DNA of 64,000 bases, taken from positions 1 through 64,000 of the forward strand of contig CAZYVI010000022.1 of NCBI GenBank assembly GCA_964651245.1, in the 5' to 3' direction. The translations under genes were made by a program, and so were the position numbers. Positions within the stretch are counted from its first letter, which is position 1. Every line of letters begins with the position of its first letter. This stretch comes from Avedoeria sp964651245 (GTDB taxonomy: Bacteria; Chloroflexota; Anaerolineae; Epilineales; Epilineaceae). The notes under the pieces were generated by a model. The model saw only the letters and a list, made by a program, of their open reading frames with translations, was not told the origin of the DNA and searched no databases. Shown piece by piece: positions 1 through 8,650 of the stretch.

Positions 1-752
1 ACGACGTGCGACAGGCCCAGCCAGCGCAGCGGCGACCGCTCCAGCCCGTACGTCAACGCCCGCGCCAGCCGGCCGACGGCCGGGCGGCGCGCGGTGAGGT
101 TGTCGTAGCCGGGGAAGATGCAGCCGTGGTGCACGATCGTGACCGCCGCACCGTCGGCGAGCCCGTCGAACAGCGCGCGCAGGCCGCGGCGGGTGTAGAC
201 GCGCACGTGCGGCGCCAGGCGGTTGCGGATCGCGTCGGGCAGGTAGTTCAACAGCGGTACATTGCCGAAGACATAGCGGCCGCGCCAGACGACGCCATGC
301 GTCTCGAAGGGCCAGCCGCGGTTGGGGACGAAGATGATCACCCGCCCGCCCGGCTCGAGCACGCGCACCGCTTCGGCCACGGTGGCCGCATCGTCGGCCA
401 CGTGCTCCAGGACCTCGTGGATCAGCACCGTGCGAAACCGCCCGTCGCCGAACGGCAGGCGCTCGCCCACGGCCGCAACGACATCGACGCCGCGCTGCCG
501 CGCCTCGACGGCCCGCGGCCACTCGACCTCGGTGCCCAGCGCGGTCGCGCCGGCGTCGGCCATCCGGGCCGTGTAGACGCCCAGCCCGCAGCCCAGGTCC
601 AGGGACGCGCCGCCGGTGACGTCGACGAGCCGCCGCAGCAGCTCGAACCGCCGGTCCTGGCCGAAGCGCCAGACCGCGGACGGCAGGCCGCGCAGCTCGG
701 CGGCGGGCGCGGCAATGGCGCCGGGCGTGCCCAGGGGCTCGGGGTCGTGCAT
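1..752 (-). CDS. Class I SAM-dependent methyltransferase (3' end outside window)
   Basis: The minus strand from an ATG at 752 is open to the window edge, so the C-terminus is missing. It reads as a Methyltransf_11-type class I methyltransferase. The SAM-binding glycine motif LDLGCGLGVY lies near residue 45, an acidic residue follows at the end of the second strand (GTEVEW), and the post-I motif HEVLEHVADD comes next, then LEPGGRVIIFVPN. After this core it continues with aromatic and basic residues (WRGRYVFGNVPLLNYLPD), as in methyltransferases acting on lipids, sugars or small molecules. The substrate cannot be told. It diverges from the thioredoxin reductase gene at 903. The family is clear; the function is not. 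Confidence 0.85.
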   Translation of the reverse strand, partial: MHDPEPLGTPGAIAAPAAELRGLPSAVWRFGQDRRFELLRRLVDVTGGASLDLGCGLGVYTARMADAGATALGTEVEWPRAVEARQRGVDVVAAVGERLPFGDGRFRTVLIHEVLEHVADDAATVAEAVRVLEPGGRVIIFVPNRGWPFETHGVVWRGRYVFGNVPLLNYLPDAIRNRLAPHVRVYTRRGLRALFDGLADGAAVTIVHHGCIFPGYDNLTARRPAVGRLARALTYGLERSPLRWLGLSHV

Positions 753-813
753 CGGGGCACCAGGATAGGCATCGGCGGGCGCATGGCAAGGCCGGGGCGC
801 ACCGCCGATCCGC

Positions 814-819
814 TAGAAT
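814..819 (+). promoter_or_regulatory. Possible -10 box for trxB
   Basis: TAGAAT lies in the 150-bp divergent gap, about 83 bases before the trxB ATG. No convincing -35 hexamer sits 16-18 bases upstream, so this is a weak prediction from the -10 match alone. Confidence 0.35.
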
Positions 820-902
820 GGGCGCCGTAACCACCGCGGCGCCGGCGACGACCGATCGACGTCGCTCCGTCCACGCCCCCTCGCGCGAGGCTGCCCACGC
901 CC

Positions 903-1865
903 ATGTCGACCCCCGAAACCGTGCACGACGTCCTCGTCATCGGCTCCGGCCCGGCCGGCATGTCGGCCGCGCTCTACGCCGCCCGCGCCAACCTCGACAC
1001 GGCCGTCATCGTCGGCCCACAGCTGGGTGGGCAGGTCTCGATCACCTACGAGATCGACAACTACCTCGGCATCCACGAGGACCTCTCGGGCGCCCAGTTG
1101 ACCGAGCGGATGGTCAAGCACGTCGAGAAGTTCGGCGCCGAGCTGGTCTGGGACGAGGTCACCGGCGTCGAGCTCGACGGTCCGATCAAGACGGTGCGGC
1201 TCTACGACGGTGAGCGCAAGGCGCGGGCCGTGGTGGTCTCGGCCGGCGCATCGGCCACGAAGCTGGGCGTGCCGGGCGAGGACGTCTTCACCGGCAAGGG
1301 CGTCAGCTACTGCGCCACGTGCGACGGCGCGTTCTTCAAGGGCCACCACGTCCTCGTCGTCGGCGGCGGCGACAGCGCGATGGAGGAGGCGCTGTTCCTG
1401 ACGCGCTTCGCCGAGAGCGTCCGCATCGTCCACCGGCGCGACGCGCTGCGGGCCGGACCGCAGCTCCAGGAGCGGGTGTTCGCGCACCCCAAGATCGAGA
1501 TCATCTGGAACACCGTGATCACCGCCATCGAGGGCGACGGTGAGGTCCGGCAGGTCCATGTCCGCAACGTCGAGACCGACGCGACCGAGGTGCTCGAGGC
1601 CACCGGCGTGTTCGTGTTCATCGGCCACTACCCCAACTCGGGCCTGTTCCGGGGCATCCTCGACATGGACGAGCACGGCTACCTGCAGATCGACGACCGC
1701 ATGCGCACCAGCCTGGAGGGCGTCTACGCCTGCGGCGAGATCGCCGACCCGACCTGGAAGCAGATCAGCACCTCGGTCGGGCAGGGGGCGATGGCGGGCA
1801 TGGCCGTCGAAGGCTATCTCAGCCGCCTCGAGCCCCTGGCCCACGCCGCCGACCCCGCTGCCTGA
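903..1865 (+). CDS. trxB: Thioredoxin-disulfide reductase
   Basis: A 320-residue FAD/NADPH-dependent reductase of the low-molecular-weight thioredoxin reductase family, which passes electrons from NADPH to thioredoxin in the cytoplasm. The N-terminal FAD motif GSGPAGMSAALYAA is at residues about 14-27. The redox-active CATC pair is C137 and C140. The NADPH-binding motif VVGGGDSAMEEALFL follows, then HRRDALRA, and the C-terminal FAD signature GVYACGEIAD. Length is normal for TrxB. No thioredoxin gene is adjacent. The flavoprotein at 1893 follows after 27 bases and is probably co-transcribed. No strong Shine-Dalgarno sequence is seen before the ATG. Confidence 0.95.
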   Translation: MSTPETVHDVLVIGSGPAGMSAALYAARANLDTAVIVGPQLGGQVSITYEIDNYLGIHEDLSGAQLTERMVKHVEKFGAELVWDEVTGVELDGPIKTVRLYDGERKARAVVVSAGASATKLGVPGEDVFTGKGVSYCATCDGAFFKGHHVLVVGGGDSAMEEALFLTRFAESVRIVHRRDALRAGPQLQERVFAHPKIEIIWNTVITAIEGDGEVRQVHVRNVETDATEVLEATGVFVFIGHYPNSGLFRGILDMDEHGYLQIDDRMRTSLEGVYACGEIADPTWKQISTSVGQGAMAGMAVEGYLSRLEPLAHAADPAA

Positions 1866-1892
1866 CCGCGGCGGACGCGCGGACGCGCCGCG

Positions 1893-3344
1893 ATGCCGCC
1901 GTCGCTCGACGCGGTCGTCGTCGGCGCCGGACCCAACGGCCTGGCGGCGGCGCTCGTCCTGGCCGACGCGGGCCTGGCCGTGCAGGTGCTCGAGGCCAAC
2001 GCGACGATCGGCGGCGGGCTGCGGACGGCCGAGATCACGCTGCCCGGCTTCCGCCACGACCTCTGCGCCGCCGTCCATCCGCTGGCCCGCTCGTCGCCGT
2101 TCTTCCGGTGGGCACGCCTCGAGGCGCACGGCCTGGCGTGGTGCGAGCCGCCTGTCCCCTTGGCCCACCCGTTGGACGGTGGACGCGCGGCGGTGCTCGA
2201 GCGCGACCTCTCCGCCACCGCCGCCGGGCTGGAGGGCGATCGGCGCGCCTACACACGCCTGGTGCGGCCCTTCGTCGAGCGCTACGACGCGCTGGCCGCG
2301 GCCGTGCTGGGACCGATCGGCCGGCGGCATTCCCATCCCGCGCTGATGGCGCGCTTCGGCCCGCTGGCGCTCGCACCGGCCGAGGCGCTGGCCCGCGTGT
2401 TCTTCACCGGCCCGCCGGCGCGGGCGCTGTTCGCCGGCAGCGCCGCCCACGCCGCGCTGCCGCTGTCGCGGCTGGGCACGGCGTCGTTCGGGCTGCTGCT
2501 CGGCGCCGCCGGCCACGCCGTCGGCTGGCCGGTGGCCCGCGGCGGGTCGCAGGCGATCGCCGACGCGCTCGCCGCGCGGCTGGCGGGCCTCGGCGTCACG
2601 ATCGCCGTCGACACGCCCATCGACGGCTTCGACCAGCTGCCGGCGGCGCGGGCCTACCTGTTCGACGTCGGTCCCGAGGCCCTGTTGGGGATCGCCGGCG
2701 ACCGCCTGGGCGGGCGCTATCGACGGCAGCTGGGCCGGTTCCGGCGCGGCGCCGCGGCGTTCAAGCTCGACTACGCCCTGTCCGAGCCGGTGCCGTGGGC
2801 GGCCGCGGCGGCGCGCCGGGCCGGCACGCTGCACCTGGGCGGGCCGATCGAGGCCATCGCCGCCGCCGAGGACGATGTGGCGCGCGGCCGGCCGCCGCGG
2901 CGGCCGTTCGTCATCGCCGCCCAGCCCTGCGTGGCCGACCCGAGCCGGGCGCCGGCCGGCCGGCACACGCTCTGGGCCTACGCCCACGTCCCCCGCGGCT
3001 GCGACGTCGACCTGACGGCGGCGATCGAGGACCAGATCGAGCGCTACGCGCCCGGCTTCCGCGACACGATCCTGGCCCGCACCGTCACCCCGCCGCGGGC
3101 GATCGCCGAGCGCAACCGCAACGACGTCGGCGGCGACATCTCCGGCGGTGCGCACGACGGACGCCAGCTGCTGCTGCGGCCGGCGCCGCGCTGGAACCCG
3201 TACGCCACGCCCGACCCCCGCATCTTCCTCTGCTCGGCCTCGACGCCACCCGGCGCCGGCGTGCACGGCATGGGCGGCTGGTTCGCGGCGCGGACGGTGC
3301 TGCGCCGCGTGTTCGGCCGCGCGCCGGTCGATGGCGCGGCCTGA
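1893..3344 (+). CDS. Phytoene-desaturase-like NAD(P)/FAD-dependent oxidoreductase
   Basis: A 483-residue flavoprotein of the amine-oxidase/phytoene-desaturase superfamily, similar in layout to the PYROXD2/CrtI-like group. The dinucleotide-binding motif VVGAGPNGLAAALVLADAG is at residues about 7-25, followed by an acidic FAD-ribose site (VLEANATIGG). The C-terminus holds the typical closing motif CSASTPPGAGVHGMGG, where the FAD isoalloxazine is contacted. The middle part with YNP-like and aromatic stretches is poorly conserved, so a carotenoid substrate cannot be claimed; no phytoene synthase is nearby. It starts 27 bases after trxB and ends tail-to-tail with the 505-residue gene on the other strand. 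Confidence 0.85.
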   Translation: MPPSLDAVVVGAGPNGLAAALVLADAGLAVQVLEANATIGGGLRTAEITLPGFRHDLCAAVHPLARSSPFFRWARLEAHGLAWCEPPVPLAHPLDGGRAAVLERDLSATAAGLEGDRRAYTRLVRPFVERYDALAAAVLGPIGRRHSHPALMARFGPLALAPAEALARVFFTGPPARALFAGSAAHAALPLSRLGTASFGLLLGAAGHAVGWPVARGGSQAIADALAARLAGLGVTIAVDTPIDGFDQLPAARAYLFDVGPEALLGIAGDRLGGRYRRQLGRFRRGAAAFKLDYALSEPVPWAAAAARRAGTLHLGGPIEAIAAAEDDVARGRPPRRPFVIAAQPCVADPSRAPAGRHTLWAYAHVPRGCDVDLTAAIEDQIERYAPGFRDTILARTVTPPRAIAERNRNDVGGDISGGAHDGRQLLLRPAPRWNPYATPDPRIFLCSASTPPGAGVHGMGGWFAARTVLRRVFGRAPVDGAA

Positions 3345-3443
3345 CAAGGCCTGACGAAACCGCACGGCCAGGGGTCTCTACAGGGCCGAGGCACGTTGTC
3401 GCGCCGGTGTTGTCAGGGGCTCTGACAGCCGCGGCGGTTGCCG

Positions 3444-4961
3444 CTACGGCTGTCCGTCGCCGAACAGGGTGGCGCTCGGCCAGTAGCTGCCCTGGGGCAG
3501 CGCCAGCCGGGGCACCTGGTTGGGCGGCGCGGCGCTGCCGGTGACGATGTCGTCGCCGACCCAGCCGAAGCTGGCCAGGGCGCCGAGGATCTCGTCGGGC
3601 CGGGTCACGCCGGTCAGGTCGGCCCAGGCGATGCGCAGGTAGCGCTCGCCGTGGGCCAGGAACGCGGCGTAGGCCAGCCGGCTGACGGCCGTCTCGGGCG
3701 CGCCGAGCACCACGGCGGACTCGCCGGCCAAGAAGGCATTGAACGGCACGCCCTCGCTGGGCGCTGCGCCGTCGTCGAGCGGGCGCAGGCCGGCGGCGAC
3801 CGTCGGCAGCCAGGCGTCGAAGGGCGGCCGGTCGGCGGCGCTCCAGACGCTGACCGCCAATCGCTGCTCGCCGCCCTCGGCCTCGAAGACGACGTCGTAG
3901 TCCGGGGCCTCGGCGGCGTCGCCGGGCGTCGCCGACCGGCGCGCCTCGCGCCAGCCGGCCGGAACGCGGAGGCTGAAGCCGTGCTGCGGGTCGTCGTAGC
4001 GGCGGTAGCCCGCCGGCACGATGAACGCCGCGTCCACCTCGCTCGCCGCCGCGTCCGCCCCGCTGCCGGCAGCACCGGGCACGATCGTCATCGGCGCGGT
4101 GCCGCCGCCCAGGTCGTTCTCTGGACCGGCGTCGGCCGTCTCGGCGCCGGAACCGGCCGCGGCGCCCTCCGCCGCGGACACGCCCGTCGGGTCGGCGCCG
4201 CCCGGTGCGATGTCGCCCGCCGCGGCCGCCTCGCCGGCGCCGTCGACCTCGCCGGCCGGCGGCGGGGCGCCGGGCACGCTGGCGCCGACGGTGCGCGCAT
4301 CGTCGTCCGTGGTGCGCACCAGGACGTTGAAGAACAGCGCCGTCAGCAGCAGGAAGCCGACGACGGCCGCGCCGGCGGCGTAGACCAGGTTGACGCCCGT
4401 CTTGGCCGCCAGCGCGGCCGCGGGGCCGCGGGCCGCGGTGACGATCGGCGGCGGATCCTGGTGACGGTCCCACGGCACCGACGGCCGCGACGGCGCCGCC
4501 GCCGTCGGCGCCTCGGCGAACGATGTTGCGGCGGGCGGCAGGACCGGCGTGACCGGCGCGGCCGGCACGCCGGACACGGCCGGGGCGGCTGCCGGCGCGG
4601 GCCAGTCCGACAGCGGGTCGGGCGTCGGCTCCGGCGCCAGCACCTCGACCCCGTCGCTCAAGGGCCACGCCGCATGGCCGTCGACGGGGGTCCAGGTCGC
4701 TCCCTCGCCGCCGCCGTCGCGGTCGCCGCCATCGACGTCGCCGAGGCGCGCAGCGGCGACACGGGGGTCGTCGTGCGGTCCGGCGGCGGGGGCGAAGGCG
4801 TCGAGCGCGCCTCCGCCGGCCACGTCGGCCAGCGGGTTGAGGGCCGCGGCCTCGGCGGGGGCCGGCCAGGCCGCGGCGGCCGTCGTGGACGGCAGCGGAT
4901 CGGGGCGGCCGGGATCGGCGTGGGACGCGGTGAAGGGGTCGGCGGGCGGGTCGACGGACAT
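3444..4961 (-). CDS. Membrane-anchored protein with extracytoplasmic PsbP-like domain
   Basis: 505 residues, no assigned function. The first 185 residues are a low-complexity Ala/Pro/Asp-rich cytoplasmic region. One hydrophobic segment (VVGFLLLTALFFNVLV) would span the membrane once. An Ala/Gly-rich linker follows, then a folded C-terminal domain starting YDDPQHGFSLRVPAGW, a phrase typical of PsbP-like or lipoprotein LpqN-like domains, which sit outside the membrane. The gene begins 36 bases after the Rel stop codon, so the two are likely co-transcribed; a link to stringent control is only suggested by position. Confidence 0.7.
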   Translation of the reverse strand: MSVDPPADPFTASHADPGRPDPLPSTTAAAAWPAPAEAAALNPLADVAGGGALDAFAPAAGPHDDPRVAAARLGDVDGGDRDGGGEGATWTPVDGHAAWPLSDGVEVLAPEPTPDPLSDWPAPAAAPAVSGVPAAPVTPVLPPAATSFAEAPTAAAPSRPSVPWDRHQDPPPIVTAARGPAAALAAKTGVNLVYAAGAAVVGFLLLTALFFNVLVRTTDDDARTVGASVPGAPPPAGEVDGAGEAAAAGDIAPGGADPTGVSAAEGAAAGSGAETADAGPENDLGGGTAPMTIVPGAAGSGADAAASEVDAAFIVPAGYRRYDDPQHGFSLRVPAGWREARRSATPGDAAEAPDYDVVFEAEGGEQRLAVSVWSAADRPPFDAWLPTVAAGLRPLDDGAAPSEGVPFNAFLAGESAVVLGAPETAVSRLAYAAFLAHGERYLRIAWADLTGVTRPDEILGALASFGWVGDDIVTGSAAPPNQVPRLALPQGSYWPSATLFGDGQP

Positions 4962-4997
4962 GGTGGCGGGTTCCCTCGGGCGATGGGGTGCGGCGCA

Positions 4998-7247
4998 TCA
5001 GCCGGCCGCGCGGCGGACCTCGATGACGTTCGTCACGTTCTGCAGCTTGTCGAGCAGGTCGGCCAGGTGGTCGGTCGATTCTAACTCCACCACCACCGAC
5101 ACGACAGCCAGGGCGTCGCGGTCGCGCGCCAGGGCGCTGATCCCCTGCATGTTGATGCCGCTCTTGCTGATCACGTCGGCGATGTCGCGCGCCAGGCCGC
5201 TGCGGTCGATGGCATAGACGTGCAACTCGACCGGAAGGGTCTGCCGCTTCTTGGGCGACCACGCCACCTGGATAAACCGCTCGGGCTCGCGGGCGCGCTG
5301 CGCGGCGATGTTGCGGCAGTCGGTGCGGTGCAGCGTCACGCCGCGGCCGCGGGTAAGGTAGCCCACGACGGCCTCGCCCGGCAGCGGGTTGCAGCACCGC
5401 GCGACCCGGGTCTGGACCTGGTCGGCGCCGAACAGGGTCACCGGCGCCGTCGTCTTGGGCAAGCCGTGGGGCTCGGCCGGTTTGGGCTTGGCCGGCGGCC
5501 GCACCGCCGCCTCGTGCTCCAGCAGGCGCTGCGACAACGTCTGGGGCGCGATCTCCTGGCGACCGACGGCGGCCAGGAAGTCGTCGACGGCGTCGTCGCC
5601 GAAGAGGCGGGCGACGGCCTCGAGCTTGGTGCGGGTCATGCCCAGCTTGCGCAGCACGCGCTCGACGACCTCGCGGCCTTGGCGGATCGAGTCGGACCGG
5701 ATCTGGCGCCGGAAGTACTGCTTGATCTTCTCGCGGGCGTGGGCGCTGACCACGTAGCCGAGGGCGGGGTTCGCCCAATCGCGGCTCGGGCCGGCGTCGT
5801 CCCCCTTGGTCGTCACGATCCGGACGGTGTCGCCGGTGGACAGCGGCGTGTTGAGGGCGACCATCTTGCCGTTGACGATCGCGCCGCGGCAGCGGTGGCC
5901 GACCTCGGAGTGGATGCGGTAGGCGAAGTCGACCGGCGTGGCGCCGATCGGGAGCTCGAGCACGCGGCCCTTGGGGGTGAACACGTAGACCTGGTCGCGG
6001 AAGACGTCGGCCTTCAGCCCCTCGACGAACGCCACGGCGTCGGACGCGTCGGCGTCGTGCGACTCGAGCGTCCGTCGCAGCTCGGCGATCTGACGCTGGA
6101 CCTCGGCCGACAGGTTGGCGTTCTCCTTGTAGATCCAGTGGGCGGCGATGCCGTACTCGGCCAGCTCGTCCATGTCGTGGGTGCGGATCTGGATCTCGAG
6201 CGGCCGGTTGTCGGGCCCCTTGACCGTGGTGTGCAGCGAGCGGTAGAGGTTCGGCTTCTTCTTGGCGACGTAGTCGTCGAACTCGCCTTCGATCGGGTCC
6301 CAGAGCTGGTGGATCACGCCCAGCGCGCTGTAGCACTTCTCGGTCGAGTCGACGAGCACCCGCATCGCCAGGACGTCGAGGATCTGGTCGGCGTCCATGT
6401 CCTTGCGGCGCATCTTCGTGAAGATCGAGGTGATGTGCTTGGCGCGCGCCTTGAGGACGGCGTCGATGCCGGCGGCGTCGAGGCGCGACTTGAGGGACCG
6501 CATCGCCGCTTGCAGGTACGCCTCGTGCTCGTCGCGTCGGCCGGCGAGCACGGTCTCGATGAGGTCGTAGGTCTCGGGCTCGAGGACCTTGAGCGACAGG
6601 TCCTCGAACTGCGACTTGAACTGCCAGATCCCGAGCCGGTTGGCCAGCGGGGCGTAGATCTCAAGCGTCTCGCGCGCCATGTGGGCCTGGCGCTCCGGCT
6701 TGAGGGCGCCGAGCGTGGCCATGTTGTGGAGACGGTCGGCCATCTTGATCAGGATGACCCGCAGGTCGTCGACCGAGGCCAGCAGCAGCCGCCGCAGGTT
6801 CTCGGCCTCGGTCGCCAGCTCGCGGTCGCGCTCCTTGTCCTTGCGCTCGCGCGGCTGGGTGGCGCTGATGTCGCGCGCCTCGATCTCGCTGATCTTCGTG
6901 ACGCCGCGGACCAGGTCGGCCACCGCGTCGCCGAACGATGCCCGCAGCGCGGCGTCATCCATCGCCGTGTCCTCGACGACGTCGTGGAGCAGCGCGGCCG
7001 CGATGGCGTCGGGGTCGAGGCCGAAGTCGGCCACGATCTGGGCCACGGCCAGCGGATGGACGATGTAGGGCTCGCCGCTCTTGCGGCGCTGGTCGGCGTG
7101 CGCCGCGGCCGCCGCCTCGTAGGCGCGGGCCACCCGCGCCGCCTCGTCGGGCCCGAAGCGGCGGCCGACGTCGGCCAGCAGCGCGGCCCGCTGCCGGGCC
7201 AGCCCGCCGTCGCCAGCGCGCGCATCGGTCGCGGCGTCGGCGAGCAT
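4998..7247 (-). CDS. rel: Bifunctional (p)ppGpp synthetase/hydrolase Rel
   Basis: A long RelA/SpoT homologue that makes and degrades the stringent alarmones. Domains in order: the HD hydrolase domain with the intact motif HDVVEDT near residue 90 and KMADRLHN; the synthetase domain with ITSIFTKMRRKD and KKKPNLYRSLHTTVKG; the TGS domain (VYVFTPKGRVLELPIGATPV); a Cys-containing region (ARCCNPLPG...HRTDC); and a C-terminal ACT domain with alternating strands. The RxKD signature (RRKD) is the form found in bifunctional Rel enzymes rather than EXDD of RelA. An ATG at 7355 is in frame, but it overlaps a -10-like TATGCT and adds only low-complexity sequence, so I chose the ATG at 7247 (749 residues). 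Confidence 0.95.
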   Translation of the reverse strand: MLADAATDARAGDGGLARQRAALLADVGRRFGPDEAARVARAYEAAAAAHADQRRKSGEPYIVHPLAVAQIVADFGLDPDAIAAALLHDVVEDTAMDDAALRASFGDAVADLVRGVTKISEIEARDISATQPRERKDKERDRELATEAENLRRLLLASVDDLRVILIKMADRLHNMATLGALKPERQAHMARETLEIYAPLANRLGIWQFKSQFEDLSLKVLEPETYDLIETVLAGRRDEHEAYLQAAMRSLKSRLDAAGIDAVLKARAKHITSIFTKMRRKDMDADQILDVLAMRVLVDSTEKCYSALGVIHQLWDPIEGEFDDYVAKKKPNLYRSLHTTVKGPDNRPLEIQIRTHDMDELAEYGIAAHWIYKENANLSAEVQRQIAELRRTLESHDADASDAVAFVEGLKADVFRDQVYVFTPKGRVLELPIGATPVDFAYRIHSEVGHRCRGAIVNGKMVALNTPLSTGDTVRIVTTKGDDAGPSRDWANPALGYVVSAHAREKIKQYFRRQIRSDSIRQGREVVERVLRKLGMTRTKLEAVARLFGDDAVDDFLAAVGRQEIAPQTLSQRLLEHEAAVRPPAKPKPAEPHGLPKTTAPVTLFGADQVQTRVARCCNPLPGEAVVGYLTRGRGVTLHRTDCRNIAAQRAREPERFIQVAWSPKKRQTLPVELHVYAIDRSGLARDIADVISKSGINMQGISALARDRDALAVVSVVVELESTDHLADLLDKLQNVTNVIEVRRAAG

Positions 7248-7754
7248 CGGACGGACGGCGGACGAGGTCACCGGGGGCACCGCCTCTGGGGGGCGTAGGC
7301 ACCCGCCGCGTGGGGTGGGTGCAACAGGCGTCGCCAGGGTTTGACCGGTGAGCATAGCGGGTCGGCACCGCGCCGGGCAAGCCGGGCCGGGATCGCGTTT
7401 GCCGACACGCTGGAATGTCGCTGTCGCGGCCCGCGGCGCCCGGCCGCCGCCGCCGCGATCGGACCGGCCGGCGGCCGTCAGCGTCGCGTCAGGATGCGGT
7501 CAACGCGCCGGGATGCGGCGGTCAAGCGTGGCCGGGGCGGCGCCGGTATCCTGGTGCCCACTTCGACCCCGCGCTGCACCCACGACGGACGACGTCGACG
7601 CAGCCCCGGCGCCCAAGGCGCCGAACGACCGCCCAAGCCGGTGGCGGCAACCACGGACCGGCGCATCCATTAGGCTGACGGCAGGTGACCCCCACCTGCC
7701 GTCGCCTGCATTAAGCGCCCGCGTCGAAACGGCCCGCCGCCCGGAGCCCTGCGG
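7248..7754. other. Gene-free region upstream of rel and the M23 peptidase gene
   Basis: A divergent intergenic region of about 500 bases, or 400 if the longer Rel start is used. It is GC-rich and open in several frames, but none looks like a protein family. I see no RNA gene, strong hairpin or repeat. The only recognisable signal is the TATGCT near 7351-7356 on the minus strand. Confidence 0.5.
7351..7356 (-). promoter_or_regulatory. Possible -10 box for rel
   Basis: Read on the minus strand the sequence is TATGCT, which would place the transcription start near 7344 and give about a 100-base leader to the ATG at 7247. It overlaps the alternative upstream ATG at 7355, which argues against that start. 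No good -35 element is seen. Confidence 0.4.
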
Positions 7755-8564
7755 ATGACGATCGCACCCGACGACCGCCCGGCCCGCGACCCCCAGGCCC
7801 GCCGTCGATCCCGCCGGCGGCGCACCGCGCTTGCCCTGGCTGCGGCCGCGGCGACGGCGGTGGCGGTGGGGTTGGCGCCCTGGCTGCGGTCGAGCGCGCC
7901 ACAGCACGCCCGGGTGATCCGCTGGGTCCGCGAGGGCGCCGCGCGCCATCCGGATTGGCGCGTGACGGGCGGTCGCGCCTGCCCGGGCGCGCCGATGGTG
8001 CTGCCGACGGACGGATTCATCGGCTACGGCTGGGACGACCGCTTCCGACCCGGTCATCGCCACACCGGCCTCGACATCTTCAGCCCGGACGGCGCCGAGG
8101 ACGTCACGCCGGTCGTCGCCGCGTACGACGGCTTGTTGACGCGGGCGCCCGGCTGGCGCAGCGCGGTGATCATCCGCCATCCCGACTTCCCGGCCGACTT
8201 CGCGCCGTTGGCGGCGCGTCCGCCGGCCGGTGGCGTGATCTGGACGTACTACGCCCACATGGCGTCCGCCGACGGGGCGCACTCGTTCATCGACGCCGCG
8301 TTCCCGCCCGGCACGCGCGACCGCCCGGTGCGCGCCGGCGAGCGGCTCGGCCGCCAGGGGATGTGGTCGGGCGACCCGGCGCGGCCCGTCGGGCTCCACC
8401 TCCACGTCTCGATCGTCGAAGGGACGCCGGAGGGCGGCTACGCCGACGAGACCGACATCGCCCGGACCTACGACCCGGCGCCGTTCTTCGGCCTGGCGCG
8501 CGGGCGCGACGGCGTGCTGCGCTGCGCGGCGGGTGGGGCGGGCGGGGAGGCGGGGGGAACGTAG
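7755..8564 (+). CDS. M23 (LytM-type) zinc metallopeptidase-like exported protein
   Basis: 269 residues. An Arg-rich N-terminus is followed by a hydrophobic signal or anchor segment (ALALAAAAATAVAVGLAPWL). The rest is a peptidase M23 domain of the kind that cuts peptidoglycan cross-links. The zinc-binding HxxxD motif is H103 to D107 (HRHTGLDIF), and the second zinc motif HxH is H215-L-H217 (HLHVS). Both metal-binding sets are intact, so an active enzyme is plausible. GGAG lies 8 bases before the ATG. The large NHL gene follows after 86 bases. Confidence 0.85.
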   Translation: MTIAPDDRPARDPQARRRSRRRRTALALAAAAATAVAVGLAPWLRSSAPQHARVIRWVREGAARHPDWRVTGGRACPGAPMVLPTDGFIGYGWDDRFRPGHRHTGLDIFSPDGAEDVTPVVAAYDGLLTRAPGWRSAVIIRHPDFPADFAPLAARPPAGGVIWTYYAHMASADGAHSFIDAAFPPGTRDRPVRAGERLGRQGMWSGDPARPVGLHLHVSIVEGTPEGGYADETDIARTYDPAPFFGLARGRDGVLRCAAGGAGGEAGGT

Positions 8565-8650
8565 GCCCGCTTGGCCGTGTCGCAGCGGTCAGCCGATCCC
8601 CGAGCGTGCACCGGATCGGGTCGATCGATCGCCGAACAGGAACCGCGGCC

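Noticed and set aside
813..3365. Long minus-strand frame opposite trxB and the phytoene-desaturase-like gene
   Set aside because: Its translation has no domain and is rich in Arg/Ala/Gly; the plus-strand genes carry clear catalytic motifs.
3411..3427. Short inverted repeat TGTCAG/CTGACA in a convergent gap, possible terminator
   Set aside because: The stem is only 6 bp with a 5-base loop and no T-run; it occurs easily by chance.
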